Source: Strix aluco (lineage: Eukaryota; Chordata; Aves; Strigiformes; Strigidae). From it: a DNA stretch of 64,000 nt. The position numbers and the translations under genes were made by a program. Location of the stretch: assembly GCF_031877795.1 (NCBI RefSeq), contig NC_133940.1:12897985-12961984 (forward strand), written 5' to 3'. Shown piece after piece: positions 27,101 through 36,450 of the stretch. The notes under the pieces were generated by a model. The model made no database searches, was not told the DNA's origin, and saw only the letters and a list, made by a program, of their open reading frames with translations. The number at the start of each line of letters is the position of its first letter. Positions within the stretch are counted from its first letter, which is position 1.

Positions 27101-30100
27101 TTTTAAGAAGCGCAGGAGCATTTATAAGTCCATTCCTTGTTTAACTGCACTTTCATTTCCTCTCTGCTTTTTAGATCAAAACCAACCCCTCCTCTCTTAT
27201 AAATTAATTTATGCAGTTGGCTTTCAGTTTACTCTGTACAAACATTTTATCTCGATCTCTAGAAAGCTGCAAGTCTTGATCTCTCTGCCAGACAAAAAAA
27301 AACGTTAAAGAAACAGTTAATGTTGCCATCTTGTTTCCAACCTTTTTCCCCTTCAATGGAAATGGAAAAATGACAAATATGCAAAACCAAACAAAACAGG
27401 ACTCTCATATCTTCCAGAAAACCTTGATGTATTGCCTTTTCTAGCTAGTTCCCGATTAGTCTAGATACAACACCTAGATGATGTTTAGATGTTACCTGCA
27501 TTATACATCACACTGAGGTCTTGCCAAATGCTTGTGTCAAGGATGGAATCCTTTGTTCCTATTAGTAATGGGAAAAGCAACGAGCATTAGGTGCAACCCT
27601 CAAACAGATTTGTGCAACAGAAATTCCTAGGTAACAGGCATTGACACGTCCTCACTGCTGCTAAGACTGAGGCACCAGAAAAAGCACTATAGGATTAACC
27701 GCCAGGAGTCATACTGGCAGCCTCCCTAGGCTACGAAGGCACAAAGGAGAGCCAGAAAGGCAGATGAGCTTACAGCACGTTGAGGCAAGGGCTGGAGGCT
27801 GTACAAAGTACAGCAGGTTCCAGCCAAATAGAAGAAAATAGACCAGGGAGTGAATAAGGCAAACTCAGAATACAGTAGCTTTTGACATTCAGAAGCAAAT
27901 CAGCCCAATTTGGTTCACAAGGTTGATTCTCTCAGTATTAAGGTAACCAAGTGAGCAGAGACTATGCAAACTGGATGGTGCTGGTTTAGTGGCTCAGTGA
28001 GGTTGACTCAACCAGCATTAGACAAAATCCTGCAGAAACAAGAAGAAAGGAAGCTAGCACAGACCGTAGGGATCTCTACAGCTTTACATCCATTTGGGTA
28101 AGAGCAGAATCAAAGGGCCAGCAAAGTCACTTCTGACCAGCAATAACTTAACAAATGTGGTAAAAAAGCCAGAGAAGCAGCAGATCCATGGAACAGCTCC
28201 TTTGACTTTGTATTAATTCCGCATCTTTGCGTTTCCTCAGACCTGAGAGAAGAGGAAGCCATTCTGAAAAGAAAAGATGACTTTGAACACAAGTAATAAC
28301 ATTAACATCAACACCTTTCAAAAAACAGAAAGTTAAATACAGCTACTGGAGACTGCAGCAATGCAACTTCCATATAAATCATACCATCAGAGAAGGGGAA
28401 GCTGTATGGAAAAACCCAAGGCAGGCTAAACTGCAGGAAATCAGTGCAAAAACACAGGAATAAATTATTTGCTTTCTCCAAGTATTTTGAGATTTATTGC
28501 CCACACCTCCAAATTCCCTTTTTGCAAGGAACAGGTAATGAGAACCGCATGATTCCACCCTAACTGTTCTTTCTTCTCAGACATCTAAAGTGAAAGAAGC
28601 ATATCAAGCTCAGTTAGGTTTTATAGCCTTCTCAGGAGAGTGAGAGCCTTCTTAGGTTATAGGGATATTTTGAAAGAAAAAAACAACTACTGAAATGAAG
28701 TTTAATATCAATGACTGATCTCCCTTCCCACTGATCTTCTTCCTCCAATAATACTTAACATTGCAGTCACTACCAAGACTGCATTTTGCAGGTGCCCTCT
28801 AACAAGCAACTCAGCCTCCTTCCAATGCTTTCAAAACATATTTTGACCTTGCTAGAACAATCCCTTCCACAGGCAATGGCAGAAGTGCCTTCACTTTACT
28901 TTTGTCCACAGTAACAAAGAAAGCAGTCCTTTATTTTGGGACTGGATCCTCAGAGAGCTTGACAATTACCTATCAATCAAAGCTTTAAAAAATTCTTATT
29001 TCTTCCTCTTTGCCATCATTATAACATTTAAGCTGAGACACAGGTGTCACCGAAGTCCATTCTTTTTTGACTTGGTAATACAACTTTAGACTAGCACCTA
29101 GGCAATATTTTTAAATCATTATCCATGGAGGGGCACACAAACCCACAAAGGAAGGAAGAGAGGAGGTCAAGCACATCAAGAATTCTGGCAGCAAAAAATT
29201 TTACATCTGCATCTAGCGTGACTTGATGATCATCTCAGAATACTATTACACCACTCTACAGTATGAGAATATCTCCCCCCCGAAAGAATACCTTAATTTT
29301 ATTATTTTGAGGTACCTAAAGAATTGCCCTAAAAGAATTGATAAACCCACAAAAGGCACTGACAAAATGTTAAAACTGGCTAGTGTCTCTGAAATACATT
29401 TCTGTTTCTTCAGCACTGTTTAAGACAGAATCACTAGCTTTGCAGTGTTTTGTAGCTCCCCCTTCCACGTTAATCTTAAAAGATGCTCAAAAACCAGGTG
29501 GGTCATATTTTCTGATACATAACCAAAACCATCTGACAAGAGACTAGCTGGATGTCTAATCTTACTGCTCCAGTCAGCACTCAGCAGCAAAAGTACTTGC
29601 AGATATAATGCAGAGTATCTCTATGAACAGAAAATAGCTTTTGGATCAGTTATGCTCTTTTCAAAAAACACTGCAGCTTCCTATGGATCAAAAAATTTGT
29701 CTCATTAAACACCAAGATCTGGCAATACTTTGACAACCTTGCCTGAACAGATGCTGTGTCTCTGGGGATATGGGAGAATGAGAAGGTCTTTTCTCCCTGT
29801 ACAAGTCAGGGAGCTACCTGCTCTCCTCCTGGAGCAGTTCTATATCTACAAAGGGAGTATGACTATTCTACAAAAACTAAACAAGAAAGAGGCAGAGTTT
29901 AGACCTTGTGAAGTTAAGGATTTGCAAACCAGAGCCACTTTACCATCACAACATTTTGCAATCTGGAGCATTCTCACAATATCTCTAAGCATCAGCACAT
30001 TACTGCAATTACCTCAGGAGGAAGAGTTAGTAAGGAGTAAGGTACCAGACCCCTACTCACGTAGAGAGTGTCTCTACTGTGAGGATGGACAAAGCGTAGA

Positions 30101-30577
30101 GAAGTCCCACCATGAATCGCTCTGCCTACTTCAGGGACACCAGCACAACTTACTAAGAGCAGTTCTTAAGTCATGAGAACACAATGGTTGGCAGTAAAGC
30201 TGGCTTGTCCACAAGGGGAAATGAAATGCTTCTTCAGGTCACACAACACATCTCACACCTATGCAAAAGACAGCCACAACCTTAAATGGATAACGATATT
30301 AAAAAAGCTCTTCAGAACACAACCACATGCATTACTTCATTTCATAGGTGCTGTGACCTAACACAACGTCTGAGTGCCAAATAAAATGCCACATTTTATG
30401 CTCAATTATCTTTAGCACCCAGAAAATACTCAGCAAACAAACAATCTTTTGTTCAGATAGGAGAGAAAGGGATATTCAGCTTTTAATAAAAATTTTCCAT
30501 AAAATTCAACATGTCTTGGCAAGGGCTAGATAATTAGCACTGTTATGAACTGTCTGCTTCTTATATTTTTTTTAAAG

Positions 30578-30634
30578 TAATTCTCATTATTTTGCTACAG
30601 AACCAGGGAATAATTCTCATTATTTTGCTACAGA
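30578..30634. repeat. Direct duplication of 24 bp, period 33
   Basis: TAATTCTCATTATTTTGCTA plus CAGA occurs at 30578-30601 and again, identical, at 30611-30634, with 9 bp between. Identity of the copies points to a recent local duplication. Confidence 0.8.
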
Positions 30635-33600
30635 CCCATGACTATTCAAACTTGACCTTTGCAGAATGACCATTCTCAATGCAGTACGTGAATCTTCACC
30701 AAACAAGTGTCTCCACACCCATGCAGTCTTACAGATTAGAAGCTGCCATATCCAGTAAACAAATCCTGAGATTTACAAGATTAGGTCTGCATTTTACAGC
30801 GTTTCTGGAATTCTGTAGGCTCCTTCCTTACACAAGTAACTTTACTACAGATATTACTTCTTTTCCAATAAGCTCACTGCTGTGTAAAGATATAGCTGAA
30901 AAGTCAAACTACAGCAGGATTGCATACTTATAAATACTGATTAAAATGGCAAAGAAACGAAAAATGCTTTTTAAATAGCTCTTAATGGATAAGATCGTAT
31001 TTGCAGAAACTGCATTGGAAAGTGGAATGATAAGAGCTGCAACTCTGATTTTAAATATCCATAATTAAACAGCTATTTTTTCTCCTCCATCACAGCTCTG
31101 AGACAAAAATTATTTTTGGCATAAGGCCACTGAAAACAATAAGCTTGGTTCAATTAAGCTGGTTGAGTACATATTAAATGAAAAGACATTATGAAACATT
31201 TGTATCATAGATATAAAAAAAATCACAGAAAACCTGGGATATAGTAAGAGAAAAGAGAAACAAGATCATTTGGACTAGCTTGTTATAAACTAGCAGAGCT
31301 TCAGTTACTCAAAATACAGCAGACTGCCCAGAGTGGGTTTTGACATGTAGTTTTTATTTGCTTTACTTGGATACTGTAAGATGTTCTGCTGAACAAGACA
31401 CTAAGCACTAGAAAAAGAGGGTTATCTCTACTTAATCTGCACATTTGTTAGCAAAAAAAAAAAAACACAGAGGACTTTGAAGAGTTGCAATAGTACATGA
31501 AGTCCAGACTCGTAAAATAAAAGCTAACTGAACTCTATCTGAAAGCTCGCTGTTCCAAGAGAACGTGTCTGACAATAAGTCCTTACAGTAAGTCCTAACA
31601 GTAGTGCCTTCGGATATCACATCAAGATGAGCACATATTCCAGGTGTGCCCAACTAGCTGAACAAGGGCACAAAGGAAATAAATGAGGAGTTATCATCTC
31701 ACCTGTATGTCAGGCATGCTCTCAAGTGGGCACAGAATGACTGCTAGGACTATGATGCAGCTCAGCTGAGAGCTTTGTGAAAGCAATGAGAATCTCAAAT
31801 TTCATTGCAAGAGGCTGTCTCTAGACTTCGTGACCATTTTCATCTCATGCTCCGCCTCACATTTATGAGAGGACATCCCAGAAATATCAGCAAAACTCTT
31901 GACTATCCTTTTAAAAGTTCCTCTTCTAAAAACCCTGTAGCCTGGTAAAATTTCAGGGGTGGACAGTGATTAGCCAAGGCAAGCACCTGCCTCTCTAGCA
32001 CTGTTCCAACATTTTGTCTTATTCCCTCCAGCTCTGGACCAACTTGTCATTACAGTGTAATGAATCTCTTGAATATAGTACTACGTTGTTGTTTTATGCT
32101 TGCACAGCATCTTGTACTGACACTCCTGGGTCATTATTACAACAAATTACTGATCATAAAAGATTGAAAACATGAACGAAGGATAGCTTCTGGAGGGACT
32201 TCAGCTGAAAGCTGGTAGGGGAAACTCAGGTCACTCCCAGCAATTGGTCTACAAATGAGGTAACAATCTCTCTGCAAAGTAATCCCACTGGTAACAGCAC
32301 ATCATCCATGTTTTCAGCATTTGGCTCAAGAAAACATAGATTGCATCACAACACTAATGCTGTACTGCCATTCAAAATAGATCATCAGTTATATCCAGGA
32401 AAAATAAGTACAAGCTGAGAAGTTAATTCTCATACACTTTAAAATCCTATTCTTACAGAGGGAGGGATGACTGCACCTTGTAATTGAGACCTCCAAGTCA
32501 AAGCCATCTTTGATGCAACTTTATTGAAGATGCTGGCCTGATGTGCCAGCCACTGTCACGTCCACAGTAACATTCCTGAAGAATGCTCAACAGCTTGGTA
32601 CAATATTTTAGGATGTTCTTTTACAACAGGTAAATTATTGAAATGAGATTATTTGAAAGAAAGAGAAGATGAACAAAGTTATAAATGACATCATCTTCAA
32701 CAAGTGCTTTAATAGTGGACTGTCTCTGTGAATAGTCTTCTAGAAGTTATTATTCCTTATTAACCTAAACTTTTACCCTAATTTTATTATCATTGTATTT
32801 CACTATGTTCAGTCACATCAAATTATATAGCAGAGGACTATAAAGAAATGTTTCAAAGATCCTGCTTTTCCTAAAAAAGCTCTGCTGACTGCAAAAACAA
32901 TTTCAATCACTAACATTTTCTCTTAACAGCTTACTTCACGCTGGAAGGTGTTAGGGTGTGTTTTTAATTCAGAGATACCAGAAAGTCATTTGCCCACTAC
33001 TGTATCTGAAGTTGACAAAACCAGCTGTATTTCTTTCCTGTTGAGCACATTCAACAGTATTTTTCATAAGAATAATTAAATGCATTAACTGCTTTGACAT
33101 ATAAAGCACTAAAATGAAGTATGTTAAGGACCTATTTCTGATTCTTTTTCATACTTTTAGACTGATTACACAGTAACAAAGATTTTGCTTGTTTTCTAGC
33201 CCTGAAGAAAACTGTCAGAAAGACTTTGAAACAGCCTGTAGATATTAATCTTCCTCACTGCAATAGACTTGAATTGACAAAGTCCCTTTATAGGTAATGA
33301 AAGATGTCAAGGAACTAAGAAAAACCTGACTGCTTAAGAGATGTGCTTTCCAACAGGTATGAAGCAAACTTGGAGCAAACAATTAAAAATCTGCTGTCAG
33401 TTACATCTGCACTAATCAGGAATAATTTCCCTGACATGACTTTATAAAAATGACTGCAAAACATGGCACGTTTGTTTCAAAAAGCCTTGAAAATACTCGC
33501 TTTATGAAAGTCATTTCCACACAGATTCCACTGCAGCAAGAACACTCAGAGGAACAGTTCTTGGTTTTGTTGAAGAAAATTGCCTAATCTTTTAATCTTT

Positions 33601-34789
33601 GAGAAGATTAGAGCTTGGAACTACCACCTGACCAAGATGATGAAATTCTACTAGTGCAATTGATTATAACAAGTGCAAAGCAGAAACACGCCTTTCATAT
33701 TTATGAAAAGTATAAACCCCTCTGCTATTAAAGCCTTTTCAAAAGATTTCTTCTCAGTTGAAGAGGAAGGCTCTAATTAAAATTTTAATCAAAAGAGTAG
33801 CAAAAGCAGTAGAAAAACATTGGCTGACAAATCAAGACCCCATGTTTTGACTGGTTTTGTTAGAAGTTGAATTAAAATAAACATGCTTAAAACATATTAC
33901 ACCAACAACTTCCACTAACTCATTATTGCATATGTGCTATAAAGCCCAGACCACAAAGATTACTGTACAATCTTAATTTACATCACAATATAACAGAGAC
34001 TTTTTTGAACTGCTGACTGTACATCAGTTGGACACTTAAATTAGGCTACAGATTTTCCAGAGGACTCTTTTATTCACCGCAGTTGAGTGGGCTAACAATT
34101 TCAGCATCCCAGTTGCAGAAAATCTATCACAACACCAAAAATTTAAAATTATGAACATTTAAAAAGCCTGTGATCCCTTACTAACCTGTTTAAATATTAA
34201 TTAGGAACAGCAAGAAAAAAAAAATCTGCATTTATGTCATAAAATTGTCAGATTGACAGATCATAAAGTCATTGCTTCTGTAGGCCAACTTGGAATTTAA
34301 AACACATTTGCTAATTCATAGTCACGAACCCTGATACAACACTTAACAGCTTAATCCTTTAATTTCTCATATCACTTTTACTTAGCTATGAGGTGTTCTG
34401 GGTTGGATCCCTTACGAGCAAGGACCTAAAGGGTCAGCTTTTAACAGAAAGGTTTGAGAAGCAGCTAAAAAAGAGCGAAAGGCAGTCAGCTGCAGAGAGA
34501 GCTATCGATCATCCTTTCAGACACAGAAAGCTGTTACACTGGACACAGACGGTCTTTCACCGCAGCCTACTTTGCAAAAACTCGTCAAAGTTAAGCAGAC
34601 TAAAGGCACAAAGGAACTTCGGAGCCAGAGGTGTACGGCAATTAAAAAAGCCTGGAAGTCCCCGTCTCTTTCTGAGGGGGGTGGGGAGGTGCCTGTTTCC
34701 TGGCCGAGGGATGCCCAAACCCCGGCAGGTCTGAGCAGGCACGTCCACCCCCAGCGAGGCACCGGCGCGGCCGGGACCGGCACACTTAC

Positions 34790-34838
34790 CGCGCTCGCCA
34801 GCTCCGCGCCCAGGCAGAGGAGCACCAGCACCAGCGCC
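34790..34838 (-). CDS. COL4A6: COL4A6 coding exon 2 (signal peptide core)
   Basis: This 49-bp exon encodes the hydrophobic core and cleavage region of the signal peptide of collagen alpha-6(IV), a secreted basement-membrane chain. Seen directly: the acceptor is a pyrimidine-rich tract ending CCTCGCAG|GG, with a branch-point-like CTGAC about 20 bases upstream. The donor is GCG|GTAAGTGTG. The first base completes a glycine codon split with exon 1, and the remaining 16 codons read ALVLVLLCLGAELASA, ending in phase 0. Known family fact, from memory: the human COL4A6 signal peptide has LCL, then EL, then small residues (LCLTEELAAA), and it also ends an exon just before the mature chain begins. The LCLxxELAxA match, the phase and the head-to-head position next to COL4A5 make COL4A6 the best call. 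COL4A2 or COL4A4 are excluded mainly by the neighbour. Confidence 0.85.
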
Positions 34839-34920
34839 CTGCGAGGAGGCAAAGGGACAGAGTCAGCCCCGGGGCACGGCGGGGCACCGCGGGGAGGGGG
34901 CCGCCGCGCCTCGCACTCAC
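34839..34920 (-). other. COL4A6: COL4A6 intron 1 (82 bp, GC-rich)
   Basis: This is a minimal intron inside the CpG island. The donor is G|GTGAGTGCG and the acceptor is CTCCTCGCAG. The branch-point candidate is CTGAC (complement of about 34861-34865), followed by a tract rich in C and T. It splits the signal peptide codons in phase 2, and joining the two exons keeps one uninterrupted reading frame. Splice junctions were inferred from sequence only. Confidence 0.8.
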
Positions 34921-34967
34921 CCTGCGCGCCCCGCGGCCGGCGGGGCAGGGGCGCAGCCGCGGCCCAT
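34921..34967 (-). CDS. COL4A6: COL4A6 coding exon 1 (N-terminus of signal peptide)
   Basis: The coding part of the first exon starts at the ATG whose complement is 34967-34965. The context is AGCATGG, with A at -3 and G at +4, which is a strong Kozak match. An in-frame TGA lies two codons upstream (complement of 34973-34971), so this ATG cannot be extended without another splice. The 47 coding bases encode MGRGCAPAPPAAGRA plus two bases of a glycine codon, then the donor GGTGAGTGC. Joined to exon 2 this gives a 32-residue signal peptide: an alanine/proline-rich n-region, a leucine/valine core, then ELASA. Mammalian COL4A6 has two alternative first exons (1 and 1') feeding the same exon 2; this one corresponds to one of them, but I cannot tell which. 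The 5' UTR boundary upstream is not visible from sequence alone. Confidence 0.8.
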
Positions 34968-35737
34968 GCTTCAGGCAGCTGCCGGGAAGGCGGAGAGGAC
35001 GCAGCCCGGTTACGCGCCGCTGCGCCCGCGCGGGCGCCGGCTCCGCGCCGCCGGAGGAAGAGGAGGGCCCGCCGCCCGCACTCAGGGCGGGAGGGCCCCC
35101 TGCGCGGCCGCCGCTCACCTCCTTCCCCCCCTCCCCGCTCCCGCCCCGCTACGACGGCGGCCCGAGGGTGCCTCGCCCTGGGGGGGGCGGCCGGGCTGGC
35201 CGCGCCGGCGCTGCCCGCTCGGGGTCGGTCCCCGCTCGCTCCCCGCCGCTGCCCCGCGGCTCCCCGGCCACTGCAGAGCGCCCGCCGCCTTCCGCTCCCC
35301 ACGCCGGTGCGCGCCGTGCTGGAGCGTGCCCGGGCAGAAAGTTTGCGCGGTCTTCGCCGAGGCGTCGCACCTGAGCGGAGCCGGGCGGGACGGGGCTGAA
35401 CCGGGCGAGCCGCGGCGGGCGCCCCGCGCAGCCCCACGCCCCACCGCCCGCCCCTCCCGAGGTGCGACCGGCACTGCCAACAGCTCCCCCTGCCCTCACA
35501 CACCGAGGCGCTTCCGCTGGAGAAAATAGTCCGGGGTCCAGCAGCTGCCGCCCGCCCGGTGGAGGTGCGGGGCGGGGAGAGGCAGGCGCCCGCCCTTCGA
35601 GCCGACAAAACCCCGGCGCCCGGGAGAAGGGCGGCGGCGGGGAGTCGTAGCCCCTTCAGAGCGGGGTGGCAGCGCGCCCGTCCCCACACGCGCGCACCCT
35701 CCGCCGCCGGCCACCCTCCCGCCCGCCCACGGTGCGG

Positions 35738-35908
35738 ATGAATACTGTGGGGCAAGTAGTCCCGGGAGGACTTGAGCCGAGAGAAGCGGGCGAGTGCGGC
35801 AGAGGGGCGGGCGCTGGCGTCGGGGCGGCCGGCGGGAGCCGCCTGGAGGGAGCCGCGCTGCCCCGCCGGGCTATGCCCGCGCCGCAGGGCCAGCTCCGGA
35901 GCTCCTGA
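35738..35908 (+). other. Nested upstream ORFs before COL4A5
   Basis: An ATG at 35738 and a second at 35873 share one frame and both end at the TGA at 35906-35908, giving upstream ORFs of 56 and 11 codons. The stop is nine bases before the COL4A5 ATG and in the same frame as it. Whether these are in the transcript depends on the unknown start site. The shorter one is very likely in the 5' UTR because it begins only 45 bp before the main ATG. The peptides resemble nothing known and are probably regulatory at most. Confidence 0.4.
35804..35812 (+). promoter_or_regulatory. GC box (Sp1-type) proximal to COL4A5
   Basis: GGGGCGGGC lies about 110 bp before the COL4A5 start codon. It is a canonical Sp1/KLF-type motif. 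In a CpG island such motifs are common by composition, so function is an inference. Confidence 0.4.
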
Positions 35909-35917
35909 GCGGGCAGG

Positions 35918-36007
35918 ATGGAGCCGCGGCGGTGGAGCCGCAGCCTGGCTGCCGGCTGCCTGGTGCTGCTGCTGGGGTGCTGGGGGCCGGAGGAGGCGGC
36001 GGCGGCG
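35918..36007 (+). CDS. COL4A5: COL4A5 coding exon 1 (signal peptide)
   Basis: The first coding exon of collagen alpha-5(IV), a secreted chain of basement-membrane networks, built into alpha3-alpha4-alpha5 and alpha5-alpha5-alpha6 trimers. The ATG sits in AGGATGG (A at -3, G at +4), and an in-frame TGA nine bases upstream (35906-35908) fixes the start. Thirty codons follow: basic n-region MEPRRWSRS, core LAAGCLVLLLGCWG, then PEEAAAA, and the donor GCG|GTGAGTGCG in phase 0. Human COL4A5 exon 1 also encodes only the signal peptide, with a comparable SLAAGL...L..WG segment (recalled, not aligned). Codons are extremely GC-rich because of the CpG island. The assignment rests mainly on the exon 2 sequence and the divergent COL4A6-like partner. 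Cleavage is likely within or after the final alanine run. Confidence 0.88.
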
Positions 36008-36438
36008 GTGAGTGCGGGGCGCCCTCCTTGTTCTCCTCAGGCGCTGCCCGGCGCCGCTGTCCCCGCCGAGCGCGGCGGCAGTGCGGAGCCCCGGGGCGGG
36101 AGAGGGGGGAGCTTTTGAGCCCTCTTCAGAAATGGAGTGGCCGGGGGGGGCTCCCCGGTGGCCACGGGCTGTGCTGGGGCTGAGGGGGCGCAGCGGGCCG
36201 CGGTCCCTGACAGGAGCCCGGCGGCGCCCTCCGCCACGGGGATGGCGGGGGGGGTCTCTGGCCTCGCTGCCCTCCGGTGCTTGGGGCTGCTCCGCGGCGC
36301 GGCCGGTGTTGGACCGGCTGTCCCCGGGGACACGTCTGGGTTTGCTGGCGGGAGCGCGAGTGAGAAGCGGGGGAAGCCCGGCGAGCTTTGTGTGTGCTCT
36401 GAACCCGCTGTTCCTCCGGGACAAAAGAAGAAAAAAAT

Positions 36439-36450
36439 CCCCCCCCCCCC
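36439..36450 (+). repeat. C12 homopolymer at edge of CpG island
   Basis: Twelve consecutive C residues just inside COL4A5 intron 1, preceded by A7T. It marks the end of the GC-rich block. Confidence 0.8.

Larger units (their letters stand above)
1..34789 (-). other. COL4A6: COL4A6 intron 2 (partial, runs off left edge)
   Basis: This is everything downstream (minus strand) of the COL4A6 exon 2 donor, which reads G|GTAAGTGTG at 34790/34789. The sequence is AT-rich and has stop codons in all frames. I saw no frame with Gly-X-Y repeats or with the cysteine-rich 7S start expected of COL4A6 exon 3, so exon 3 probably lies beyond position 1, although a short exon could be missed by eye. Known from mammals: COL4A6 has a very large intron after exon 2, in which the deletion breakpoints of Alport syndrome with diffuse leiomyomatosis fall. 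Contents that can be named: a hairpin at 3465-3523, a CR1 tail at 7561-7659, a CR1 reverse-transcriptase fossil at 10668-11205, short tandem repeats at 15989 and 30578, and simple-sequence tracts at 9.33, 14.65, 17.45, 20.13, 23.77 and 24.08 kb. The remainder shows nothing recognisable. Confidence 0.8.
34968..35917. promoter_or_regulatory. COL4A5-COL4A6 bidirectional promoter and 5' UTRs
   Basis: The 950 bp between the two divergent ATGs should hold both promoters and both 5' UTRs. No convincing TATA box is seen, in keeping with CpG-island promoters. GC boxes of the Sp1 type are visible at about 35141-35149, 35444-35459 and 35804-35812; the last is about 110 bp before the COL4A5 ATG. A long C/T-rich run at about 35118-35150 resembles the CTC-type elements described in collagen IV promoters. 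A donor-like AG|GTGAGC on the minus strand at 35119/35118 could end a further non-coding or alternative COL4A6 first exon. Known: COL4A1/A2, COL4A3/A4 and COL4A5/A6 are each divergent pairs with a shared promoter region. Exact start sites cannot be placed by reading. Confidence 0.75.
34735..36430. other. CpG island spanning both gene starts
   Basis: The sequence changes abruptly from AT-rich to extremely GC-rich with frequent CG dinucleotides at about 34.7 kb, and back at about 36.4 kb. It is the only such block in the window. Long open frames on both strands here (up to 635 codons) are a by-product of the lack of AT-rich stop codons. Boundaries are by eye. Confidence 0.9.

Noticed and set aside
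29730..30176. 148-codon plus-strand open frame in AT-rich intron
   Set aside because: The longest frame outside GC-rich DNA and the CR1, but it shows no motif, no splice context and no composition typical of a conserved protein. Frames of this length are expected by chance in 64 kb.
34572..35529. 275- and 187-codon plus-strand open frames in the promoter region
   Set aside because: They overlap the COL4A6 exons antisense, have low-complexity Ala/Arg/Pro composition, no splice logic and no recognisable family.
34790..36007. Alternative identity as COL4A1/COL4A2
   Set aside because: The minus-strand start MGR recalls COL4A2, but the 7S exon (SKCDCSGVKGEK) fits COL4A5, not COL4A1 (GKCDCHGVKGQK, recalled), and LCLxxELAxA fits COL4A6. 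The 950-bp gap is also larger than the very tight COL4A1/A2 gap.
34517..36424. 635-codon open frame on the minus strand across the CpG island
   Set aside because: Composition is Arg/Ala/Gly/Pro-rich with no domain. It crosses the supported COL4A6 exons in another frame and the COL4A5 start on the opposite strand. GC-rich DNA lacks stop codons.
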